This document shows, piece by piece, positions 8,614 to 16,977 of a DNA stretch of 64,000 nucleotides. Every line of letters begins with the position of its first letter. The stretch's first letter is position 1. Position numbers and translations under genes: made by a program. The notes below the pieces were generated by a model. That model worked only from the letters and a program-made list of their open reading frames with translations. It searched no databases and was not told where the DNA came from. The stretch is from Bacillota bacterium (lineage in GTDB: Bacteria > Bacillota > Clostridia > Acetivibrionales > DSM-1351): positions 1 through 64,000 of the forward strand of contig JAEXFI010000048.1 of assembly GCA_023400235.1 (NCBI GenBank), written 5' to 3'.

Positions 8614-9372
8614 CTAGACAGCCGCATTTAAAAATCCTCTGGTATACTCCTCTCTGGAGTTGTTCAGAATATCCGCCGTCTTTCCTGCTTCTATCACCCT
8701 TCCCTTATCCATTACAAGCATTTTGTCCGAATTTGCTGCGGCGCTCAAATCATGGGTTACAAACAGAATTGACATTCCCTGTTTACAGAGCCTTCTCAGT
8801 TGCCTCATAAGCTCCATTCTGTTGCAGGCGTCTATTGCTGTGGTGGCTTCGTCAGCTACCAGAATTTGGGGCTTATTTATAAGAGCGGTTGTAATCATCA
8901 ACCTCTGGAGCATACCTCCGGAAAGCTCAAAGGGATAGCTTTTAAGTATTCTCTTTGTATCTGTAAGCCCCAAACTGTACATTGCCTCCTCACACCTTCC
9001 TGTTATTTCAGCCCTGGGCAGCTTCAAATTATGCCTTTGATAGGTTTTTACCATTTGCCGGCCCACTGGTATTGAGGGATTGAAAGCAGTCATTGGATTT
9101 TGCATGATAAAGCATATTTCCTTCCCGTAAATCTTCAGCAGCTGCTTTTTAGGAGCTGCCAAAAGCTCCGTCTCATTAAAGCATACCTCACCCTGGGCTT
9201 TAAAATCAGACCCCAGCAGTCCCATTATAGCTCTGCATACCGTAGTCTTACCCGCTCCCGAGCTTCCAACCAGGGCCAGCATCTCACCCCTGTCGATTTT
9301 GAAGGAAACACCTTCTGTTACGCTTTTACCTGTTGTAAATGATATTTGTAAATTCTTTACATTAAGTGGCAT
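8614..9372 (-). CDS. ABC importer ATPase, DppD/NikD/OppD type
   Basis: A 252-aa ATPase with Walker A GSSGAGKTT, Q-loop MQNPMTAFNPSIP, signature LSGGMLQR, Walker B ILVADEATTAID and H-loop VTHD. The LSGGMLQR signature is typical of the D-subunits of the Dpp/Opp/Nik importers. At 252 aa it is shorter than usual OppD proteins (about 320) and lacks their C-terminal oligopeptide/Fe-S-like extension, as NikD does. It overlaps the upstream permease by 11 bases and is followed directly by the second ATPase, so the four transport genes are translationally packed. It energises import by the two permeases at 9362-11196. Confidence 0.9.
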   Translation of the reverse strand: MPLNVKNLQISFTTGKSVTEGVSFKIDRGEMLALVGSSGAGKTTVCRAIMGLLGSDFKAQGEVCFNETELLAAPKKQLLKIYGKEICFIMQNPMTAFNPSIPVGRQMVKTYQRHNLKLPRAEITGRCEEAMYSLGLTDTKRILKSYPFELSGGMLQRLMITTALINKPQILVADEATTAIDACNRMELMRQLRRLCKQGMSILFVTHDLSAAANSDKMLVMDKGRVIEAGKTADILNNSREEYTRGFLNAAV

Positions 9373-10228
9373 TTATTTCATCCTCCTTACCAATATAATC
9401 CCTTAAACCCTCACCAAAAAGATTAAAGCCGGCGCAGCACATAACCAGGCATAGCCCCGGATAAATAATCAAACCCGGATTCGTGTAAATGCTGTTTCTC
9501 GCCTCATTGAGCATGGCCCCCCATTCGGGCGTTCCGGCTATTAGCCCGATGCCCAGAAAAGCAAAACTGGACACTGATATGATTGCTGAAGCTATTCCCG
9601 TTGTAAAATAAATTAAAAACTGGGGCAAAACATTGGGAATCACGTGCCTGGCCACAATCCCCAGATCCGATGCACCTGCGAGCCTTGCCGACTCTACGTA
9701 CTCTTTTCCGCATTCAACCCTTGCATAGGAACGTACCATTCTCAAAAACCACGCAGACATTGAAATGCTAATAGCCGCCAGAACACACAATACGGAATTG
9801 TCTATGGAAGTGACCAGCGCCATGGCAATTACAATGAGCGGAAATGCCATTAGAATATCGCATAACAGTCCAGCAAGGCCGTCCGCTATTCCTCCCTTGT
9901 AGCCGCAATAGCAGCCTGCAAACAGAGTGACTGCCGCCAGCAGTATCAGCACCGGTACCGACAAACCCATGGAGTATCTTGCCCCGTAAAGAATTCTAGA
10001 AAGCTCGCATCTGCCCATCTGGTCACAGCCCAATGGGAATTCGGCCGATGCTGAGGCATTTTTTCTGGAAAGGTCCGTGGCATTGGGGTCATTTGGTGCT
10101 AAAACGGGAGCCCACAAGGCAATGAGAATAAAAGCAGCTATTAACACTAATCCAACCAGCATTGATTTTTTTCTTTTCATATTGATACCCGTAGGCCTGT
10201 TTGCACTAAAAATATTCAACTTTTGCAT
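9362..10228 (-). CDS. ABC importer permease, DppC/NikC/OppC type
   Basis: A 288-aa integral membrane protein. After a cytoplasmic start and a first membrane helix comes the family pattern LAPNDPNATDL...PLGCDQMGRCELSRILYGARYSMGL, then five more helices and the EAA loop EYVESARLAGASDLGIVARHVIPN, which contacts the ATPases. This is the C-type permease of peptide/nickel importers. Its partner is the B-type permease 29 bases upstream. The start at 10228 has GGAG 13 bases upstream; an in-frame ATG at 10180 is a weaker option without a good site. Confidence 0.9.
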   Translation of the reverse strand: MQKLNIFSANRPTGINMKRKKSMLVGLVLIAAFILIALWAPVLAPNDPNATDLSRKNASASAEFPLGCDQMGRCELSRILYGARYSMGLSVPVLILLAAVTLFAGCYCGYKGGIADGLAGLLCDILMAFPLIVIAMALVTSIDNSVLCVLAAISISMSAWFLRMVRSYARVECGKEYVESARLAGASDLGIVARHVIPNVLPQFLIYFTTGIASAIISVSSFAFLGIGLIAGTPEWGAMLNEARNSIYTNPGLIIYPGLCLVMCCAGFNLFGEGLRDYIGKEDEINAT

Positions 10229-10257
10229 GAGCTTTTTGCTGTCTCCTTTACAAATTT

Positions 10258-11196
10258 TTAATCAAGCCTGTGAGTTATGATGCCTGAAAATATATCAGCC
10301 GCAGTATTGAACAGTACAAACAGCACCGCACAAATCAGGATTGCACCCGAGATACTGTACACGTCCATGCTTTCACAGGCATCCATCAGGTAATACCCCA
10401 GTCCCTGTATGGAGAAAACCCGTTCAACCAGGGCGGAGGTTCCGAAAAGTGCCGCACAATATTGTGCAAATATTGTTACTGCAGCCGGCAAAGCATTCCT
10501 CAGAACCTCTCCATAAATAATCTGAGAATTTGAGTATCCCCGGGCCCTTGCATAAACCACATAATCGCTTTTCAGTTCATTTAGTACGGAGGCCCTCAAT
10601 ACCCTTACGGATATGCACATCACCGGAAATGCCATGGATATGGACGGTAAAATCAAGGCCTTGAGACTGCCGTCGAAAATCACCTTGAATACAGGTATTT
10701 CAACAGCAAAGGCGGTAAGCAGAATTAATGCAAGCCAAAAGCTGGGAACACATATTCCGAGGATACAGATTAACCGCATTACATTGTCAAAAATGCCCCC
10801 CTTGAAAATAACCGAAAAGGCCGACAGCAAAATTGTAAAGACAGCCACCCAGAACATTGCCATGCAGATGAGCATGCAGGTTACAGGCAGCACCTCCAGT
10901 ATGTTTTCCATTACGGGCTTTTTATTGACAATTGCCGTACCCAGGTTTCCCCTGAACACCCCTTTCATATAATCCGCATATCTTTCCCCAAAAGGGGCAT
11001 CCAGTCCCAAGTCCTGTCTGACCGCCTGTATCTGCTTTTCTGTGGCAAAAACACTTTGCCTCCTGACAATGATTTCCGCCGGGTCCGTTCCGGTAAAAAG
11101 CTGCAGGCAAAAGCTCAAAGTAACAACACCGAATATGACTGCGCCCAGCCCCAGCAATTTCTTTAAAAGTCTTATACCGAAACTGATCTTATGCAT
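10258..11196 (-). CDS. ABC importer permease, DppB/NikB/OppB type
   Basis: A 312-aa membrane protein with about six helices. It begins with a short cytoplasmic segment and a helix, then FTGTDPAEIIVRRQ and the extracytoplasmic DLGLDAPFGERYADYMKG typical of B-type permeases. The EAA loop is SDYVVYARARGYSNSQIIYGEVLRNALP. It lies 27 bases after the second NRPS gene and opens the four-gene transport block. Coupling of a family 5 importer to an NRPS chelator resembles the staphylopine (Cnt) and nickel systems rather than the FhuBCD-type importers usual for Gram-positive siderophores. Confidence 0.9.
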   Translation of the reverse strand: MHKISFGIRLLKKLLGLGAVIFGVVTLSFCLQLFTGTDPAEIIVRRQSVFATEKQIQAVRQDLGLDAPFGERYADYMKGVFRGNLGTAIVNKKPVMENILEVLPVTCMLICMAMFWVAVFTILLSAFSVIFKGGIFDNVMRLICILGICVPSFWLALILLTAFAVEIPVFKVIFDGSLKALILPSISMAFPVMCISVRVLRASVLNELKSDYVVYARARGYSNSQIIYGEVLRNALPAAVTIFAQYCAALFGTSALVERVFSIQGLGYYLMDACESMDVYSISGAILICAVLFVLFNTAADIFSGIITHRLD

Positions 11197-11223
11197 TTGC
11201 TTTTCCCTCTTTCCGACTAGGTT

Positions 11224-14200
11224 TTACTCTTTATTGCAGCCGCAACTGTCTTTATGGCAGCTGCAGGCGGCGTCCCGGCATAACTCCCGCTCCTGTGCCG
11301 GTATGAAATCCAGAAGCTTATCAAGGTTCTTGCTCAGGTTGGGCTCAATTATACAGTCAAAGTGCTGTCCTGAAATAATGTCATACTTAAAGCTGCCCTT
11401 GAGATAAGGACTCCAGGTTTCAAAATTTTCTCCGAAAAACTCCCGATAGAAGCTGGCACCCTGCTGTTCACAGGAAAATATACGAACATTTCCATAATAG
11501 GGCTTGGGCAGGTGGCTTGCCACACACCCGAAATTCTGAGCAAATATGTGAAACAGCGTATTCAGCATTTTCCTCTCATGCTCCATTAAATCCGCAGCAT
11601 TCCTGTCAATGGTGGCATAAAGCTCATTGAGCCTTTGGGATATCGGTTTTGCAGACAGCCTGCGAAACTCCTCCGCAACCTCTTCAAATTCCCCCTGAAG
11701 GCTGCATAAGGCTCGGGCTGAAACCACTCCGTCACCCTCCTGGACAATGTATCTGATACATCTTTCCAGGGTATCCTCGCTTGTTTTATAGCCTGCCTTA
11801 TATTCGTCGGCATTAATCAGCTTTGAGAAGGTTCTTTCCAGCAGCAGTTCATTTTCAAGGCTTGATTTCAAGGCTTTATCATAAGCTTCATCCGTCAGCC
11901 CTCCAAAGGCCGTCAAAGCCTTGTTCATCTGTATGGTGGCACTTATCAGGGTTACGTCTGACACACTGAGTCCGTATTCTCTCAGATATTCCGCAGCCTC
12001 CAGCGCTATAAGTCCCCCTACGCAGTGGCCCATAAGAATATAATTTGAATAGCCCAGCTGCTTCAGTATCCTTCCATATTTCCTGCCTAAGAGCTTAAAG
12101 GTGTCCTGTGTCTCCATGGATACATACTCGGCCTCATTTCCAAAGGAGAAGCCCAATATGCTTTCATTTTCTCCGCTGGCTTTTTCAATATGGGAGAGCA
12201 AAGCGGTGTATGCCGACAAAGTTCCCGTTCCCGCATGGAATAAAACCTTTGCCACTGATTTTTCATTGGGCTGGCTGCTTTTCTTGATTTGAATAAGAGA
12301 GGGGTCAATGAAACTGTCTTTTTCATTCTGAAATTTGTGAATTTTAGAGGCCAGCTCCCTGACAGTGGGGGTCTGCATCATCTCTGTCAAAAGGGCGCTC
12401 CATTCCCAGTCCTTCGCCTCCTCAATCTCTTCTACGGTCCTTCCCACCACCTGGGCAATCAGAAGAGAATCTCCTCCAACATTGTAGAAGTTGTCGTCTC
12501 TTCCTATGGCTGCTGCCTTCAGCTCTCTGCGCCAGATTTCTGCTATCCTCTTCTCCAGCTCTGTCTCCGGCATTTCCTTTTCTCCTGCCCCGGCGGCGGC
12601 CTTTGACCTGCTATTCTCCAGTAAGGCCCTGATTTTATTCACATCTACCTTTTTATTTTCTGTAAGGGGCATTGCAGGCAATATGACTATGTTGTCCGGA
12701 AGCATGTAGGAGGACAGGCTGTCCTTGAGATACTGCCGGATCTGATGCTTTTCAAGGTTTTCATATTCTCTGCCGAACCTGGCAATATAGATAGTCTGAC
12801 CGCACAGATCCAGTTTGCTGTCCTTCTGGGGGAATTCATAAACCATCTCCCCGTGATGCCTTTTAAGAATGCTCTCCCACTGTCCTCGCGAAAAGAAAGT
12901 CTCCTCCTCCCCTCGTTCGTCAAGAAACCCGGTCAGGCCGTCCTTGAATTCCATGGAGGTCAGAAGCATGTAACTCATGCGAGTCTCCTCCAAAATAATC
13001 ATGCTTCCCTTATGCCCAAGCAAATTGCGCAGGTTTTCCATTACAAGATGTATATCTGTGGAATTGTGCAGGACGTTTGCACACAGTATCAAATCAAAGG
13101 AAAAGGCCTCATAGCCCTGCTGTGCAAATTCCCTGTTAATATCAAATATTCCGTATTTCACCCAACTGTATTTTTCAAAGTTCTCCTGTGCCTTGTTTAA
13201 AAAGAAGGTGGACAGGTCGGTAAAGTGATATTCCACATTGCAGCCGTCCAGGGCAGGTATCAGGTCGATTGAGGTTCCTCCCACTCCGGCTCCCACCTCC
13301 AGTATGCGGAATACCTTATCCGGCTGTTCCCGGTTGGATTTCCTGCACAGATAAACTACTTCCTCCCTGGCTATGTCATTGTGCATGCTGTTGATTTTAT
13401 TGTCGTGATATGCGGCCAGGGCAGGCTTTACATCTCCCTTTGGAAACAAAAGGTTCAATGGATTTTCATTTCCCTTAAGCATCTGAGGAAGCAATTCACT
13501 GGATTCCTTGAGATATTGGAGAAATTCCCTGCTGTAGTTGAAGGCCTCCTCTGTTTTATAAAAATCCTCCCAAAGAGCCTGGGAATCAAAATTATGTGCA
13601 TTTTCAATGAGCATGTAGGTCTCCCCCTGCTCTGCGAGAACCCCTTCCTGTGCCAATACCTTCAGCCATCTTTTCGTCAGCTTGTGCAGCTTTTCCGGAA
13701 TATTCATCACCTGTGTCAGCTCATTAAAGCTGTGTGCCTTATGTAAATCCTTGAATATTCCATGCTCACTGAACACCTTATAGATATCACTGATAACCAC
13801 CAGCTCAGACTTTCTGGTCCAGATTTCCAGCAGATTTTCATCAATGCTGCCGGCGTGGAATTGTCCCACAGAATTCAGCAGCTCCAGCTCCTGGGCTTCA
13901 ATCTCCACAGCTATGGGCCGGCTCATTCTTTTAGGTGAGACTGCGGCATTTATTTTTAATTCATCCGGAGGTGTTCCCACTGTCAGAGTAACCGCTGAAT
14001 CTATTTGAGGATATTCCAGCAAAGCGGCTCTTATTTCTGCCAGCTCTATCCTGTGTCCGTGTATTTTTACCTGCTCGTCACCGGCCTCCCTGCCTTTGAA
14101 GATAATCATGCCATCCCTTCTGTAACAGCCCCTGTCACCGGTTCTGTAGATTCTTTCTCCTGTTTCGGGCAGAGTCAGGTACTTTTCTTTATTCAACAGG

Positions 14201-16872
14201 TCATCCTTCAGATAGCCTGCCGACAAGCCGTCTCCACCTATATATAAATTACCGTCTACATAATCAGGGCAAGGCTGCAGGTATTTATTCAGCACATGAA
14301 AGCTTTGATTTGCCATGGGCCTGCCGTAGGGTACACTTTTTTCAAAGGCTTCCCCCCTTTTTATGTCATAATAAATGGACCATACGGACGCTTCGGTAGC
14401 ACCGCCCTTACTCACCACTGAAATATCAGGGAAAAGCCTGTATATCCTATCAGGCAGATTTGCAGGTATCCAATCCCCGGATAATATGGACAGACGCAGG
14501 AAGGTACTCTTTCTGATGCCTTCCGCCGACTCCAGATAATTTACTATCATCTGCGTCTGTGCAGGCACTGTATTGAGCATGCTTACTCTGTGAAGCAATA
14601 TCAGATCATACAAATATTTGGGGTCCTTAATGCCGGAGGAATCTGGCAGGACAAGGGTACCGCCAACCAGAAAACAACTGAAGAGATCAAATACCGAAAG
14701 GTCAAAGGACAGGTTTGCCAGACCCAGGAACACATCCTCCAGGCCTATGCCGTACCGCTCCTTCACATCCTGGATTGTATTCATGGCCGCCCTGTGGGAA
14801 ATTATGACTCCCTTGGGTTCACCGGTGGTGCCCGAGGTGAAAATGATATAGGCCGGACGGTCATACTCCCCGTCGGGTTTAAAGCAGCTTAAATCGTCCG
14901 CCGCCGGCTGAAGGCCGCTCACATTGACACTGCAGCAGCACTGCTGCAATTCCGGCTCTTCCTGCTCAGACAGCAGCACCTTTATTCCTGCAGTGTTTAT
15001 TATTTTCTTCTTTCTTGCAGCAGGCTGCCTTACATCTATGGGCACATAGGTTGCTTTCATAAGCAGTACAGCCATTACAGCCGCCACCTGCCACTCATTT
15101 TTATCAATATTTATCCCTATGTTGTCTCCAGGTGCGACACCTTCTGCCTTTAAGGCATCCGCAACACATCGTACATATTTGGCCAACGCCCTGTAGGTAA
15201 ATTCACCGTCTCCGGTTATAAGAGCCGTTTTGTCGGGAAAGGCCCCAAGTGACTCCAGAAAGCCTTCCTCCAGCATCCGGGGTTCAAAACTTTTACCTGT
15301 ATTGTTGACGCGTTTTCTCACAGCTAACGCTGCCTGAGGCAGAACCGCCGGATGAATTCCGGAAAACACCTTTTGTGAGTCTTTGCAAATGGAGAATATC
15401 AAGCCGGAGAAACTTTCAAACATATCATTTATCATATGTTCCTCAAAGACACCCTCTCTCACATCCCAGTTTATTTTTGCTCCTCCGTTTTCGTCCGATA
15501 CCTGGCAGTCAATATACACCTGGGGAGTCTGGCTGATTTTGTACCCGATGGTCCTTCTGACAGTGGCGTCATTTTCACCTGCCAGCCCCACGGTGCTTGT
15601 AAATACCACAGGAATGATGACATTCTTTTTTCTTTCCTTGGTCAGCTTTCTTAACACTTCAACACCTGAGACCGCATTGTGCTCCAAATCGGACCACAGG
15701 TCCTCCTGTATTGCTTTTGCCCTTTCAATAAAGGTCTTTTGAAAGTCCAGCTTCACAGACAGGACATTAACATCTGTGAAATCACCCACAACCCGGTCTA
15801 TATCCTCAACCACCCGAGGTCTGTTGAAAAAAGTAGTGTTAATACAGAAGCTGTCATTTGAAGACCACAGAGACACCACCTCCGCCAGTGCAGACAGCAC
15901 CAGAACTGTTGGGGTAATCTGGCCTTCCTTTGCAGCCTCGCACAATTTGTGCCATTTTTCCCCATTGAGAAATATACTCTTCTGGGAGAATTCATGCCCT
16001 GTGAGTCCCGTTTTTTTAAGCACCGGCAGTTCAGGAGCCTCCCCCATTTCCGGCAGTTTTTTCTCCCAGTATTTCAGGGCATTTTGCCGTTTCCTGCTGT
16101 TCAGAAGCTTCATGCTATTCTGATAGCTTACAATATCCCTGTACAAGGAAGAACATATTATTGGCACATCCGGCTTTCTGTAGTACTCCTCCAGGTCATT
16201 CAAAATAATGTTCATGCTCAAAAAGTCTGCAATCAGCATATCCAGTGAAAAATGAACAATACTTCTGCCTTCCTCTATACTTGCAGCCACCTCACACATA
16301 GGCCATTCTCCAAGCTTATACTGCTTGTGGGCAAGCTGCTCTCGGAGTCTTTCCTTTACCCCGCTGCTCACTTCAGGCTTTTCACGGAGGTCTGCAAATG
16401 TGATTTTCACAGGGGGAACAGTTTCCTGTACAAGCTGACAGCCTGCATCAAATATGACCGCCCTGAGCATGTCATGCTTTTGGATTACTTTATTCCAGGC
16501 GGTTTCAAGTCTGTTTACGTCCAGTATTTCGTCAAACACCACTTCCAGGTAGCCGTGGCAGCCAACTCCCCCCAGCTCATACATACTGTTTCTTCCAATG
16601 ACATAAGAACTTTGAATATCTGTCAGGGGAAATTCCTCAAACCTGGCTGCAGTATTCCTGGAGAACAAGCTGCTGTTTGTTCTGCCACTGTTTGTGCTGC
16701 TACTGTTTGTATCCTCCAGATATTTTAAAAGCTCCGCCTTATAATTTTTCAGGCTTTCTCTTATTTCCTCGGTCACTGCGCCCTTTGGAGCTTTAAATTT
16801 CAATGCTTCCCCTTCGCTCCAAACAGCAATATCCTTTTCCGACAGTTCCTCGATTAAATTTTTTATATCCAT
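11224..16872 (-). CDS. NRPS Cy-A(MT)-PCP-TE, PchF-like
   Basis: An 1882-aa synthetase. Domains: TubC-type docking domain (1-52); Ser/Thr/Asn-rich linker; heterocyclisation domain (~78-510) with DxxxxDxxS (Asp211, Asp216, Ser219) replacing HHxxxDG; adenylation domain (~530-1000; IIFTSGTTGEPKG, GGATEASVWS, YRTGD); a methyltransferase inserted in the A domain (~1050-1350; LEVGAGVGGTS); PCP with Ser1469 in VGGDSLL; thioesterase (~1500-1850). This is the order in PchF, which adds and cyclises the second Cys, N-methylates the ring and releases pyochelin. The thioesterase motif is MGHCVGG, so the nucleophile would be Cys1617 rather than Ser. The last 20 residues hold five Cys. The start at 16872 is used because GGGAGG is only one base from the ATG at 16884. 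The start region lies in a dispersed repeat. Confidence 0.9.
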   Translation of the reverse strand: MDIKNLIEELSEKDIAVWSEGEALKFKAPKGAVTEEIRESLKNYKAELLKYLEDTNSSSTNSGRTNSSLFSRNTAARFEEFPLTDIQSSYVIGRNSMYELGGVGCHGYLEVVFDEILDVNRLETAWNKVIQKHDMLRAVIFDAGCQLVQETVPPVKITFADLREKPEVSSGVKERLREQLAHKQYKLGEWPMCEVAASIEEGRSIVHFSLDMLIADFLSMNIILNDLEEYYRKPDVPIICSSLYRDIVSYQNSMKLLNSRKRQNALKYWEKKLPEMGEAPELPVLKKTGLTGHEFSQKSIFLNGEKWHKLCEAAKEGQITPTVLVLSALAEVVSLWSSNDSFCINTTFFNRPRVVEDIDRVVGDFTDVNVLSVKLDFQKTFIERAKAIQEDLWSDLEHNAVSGVEVLRKLTKERKKNVIIPVVFTSTVGLAGENDATVRRTIGYKISQTPQVYIDCQVSDENGGAKINWDVREGVFEEHMINDMFESFSGLIFSICKDSQKVFSGIHPAVLPQAALAVRKRVNNTGKSFEPRMLEEGFLESLGAFPDKTALITGDGEFTYRALAKYVRCVADALKAEGVAPGDNIGINIDKNEWQVAAVMAVLLMKATYVPIDVRQPAARKKKIINTAGIKVLLSEQEEPELQQCCCSVNVSGLQPAADDLSCFKPDGEYDRPAYIIFTSGTTGEPKGVIISHRAAMNTIQDVKERYGIGLEDVFLGLANLSFDLSVFDLFSCFLVGGTLVLPDSSGIKDPKYLYDLILLHRVSMLNTVPAQTQMIVNYLESAEGIRKSTFLRLSILSGDWIPANLPDRIYRLFPDISVVSKGGATEASVWSIYYDIKRGEAFEKSVPYGRPMANQSFHVLNKYLQPCPDYVDGNLYIGGDGLSAGYLKDDLLNKEKYLTLPETGERIYRTGDRGCYRRDGMIIFKGREAGDEQVKIHGHRIELAEIRAALLEYPQIDSAVTLTVGTPPDELKINAAVSPKRMSRPIAVEIEAQELELLNSVGQFHAGSIDENLLEIWTRKSELVVISDIYKVFSEHGIFKDLHKAHSFNELTQVMNIPEKLHKLTKRWLKVLAQEGVLAEQGETYMLIENAHNFDSQALWEDFYKTEEAFNYSREFLQYLKESSELLPQMLKGNENPLNLLFPKGDVKPALAAYHDNKINSMHNDIAREEVVYLCRKSNREQPDKVFRILEVGAGVGGTSIDLIPALDGCNVEYHFTDLSTFFLNKAQENFEKYSWVKYGIFDINREFAQQGYEAFSFDLILCANVLHNSTDIHLVMENLRNLLGHKGSMIILEETRMSYMLLTSMEFKDGLTGFLDERGEEETFFSRGQWESILKRHHGEMVYEFPQKDSKLDLCGQTIYIARFGREYENLEKHQIRQYLKDSLSSYMLPDNIVILPAMPLTENKKVDVNKIRALLENSRSKAAAGAGEKEMPETELEKRIAEIWRRELKAAAIGRDDNFYNVGGDSLLIAQVVGRTVEEIEEAKDWEWSALLTEMMQTPTVRELASKIHKFQNEKDSFIDPSLIQIKKSSQPNEKSVAKVLFHAGTGTLSAYTALLSHIEKASGENESILGFSFGNEAEYVSMETQDTFKLLGRKYGRILKQLGYSNYILMGHCVGGLIALEAAEYLREYGLSVSDVTLISATIQMNKALTAFGGLTDEAYDKALKSSLENELLLERTFSKLINADEYKAGYKTSEDTLERCIRYIVQEGDGVVSARALCSLQGEFEEVAEEFRRLSAKPISQRLNELYATIDRNAADLMEHERKMLNTLFHIFAQNFGCVASHLPKPYYGNVRIFSCEQQGASFYREFFGENFETWSPYLKGSFKYDIISGQHFDCIIEPNLSKNLDKLLDFIPAQERELCRDAACSCHKDSCGCNKE

Positions 16873-16962
16873 AGTTATTTCCATGCCTCCCATCTCACAA
16901 GACTCCATGAAGTCACGTCATGGAATCGATCCAACATTTTTACCTGCTTCATATTTTCAGTC
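16873..16962 (-). repeat. Short-form structured repeat, copy 2
   Basis: Fills most of the 105-base gap between the two NRPS genes. It matches 3753-3852, including the end GGGAGG-YATG-RAAATA-N3-ATG at the start codon. The TCCATG/CATGGA hairpin is kept, but the outer GCAC/GTGC stem of copy 1 has been lost. Confidence 0.7.
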
Positions 16963-16977
16963 AGCCTTCATCTCCTT

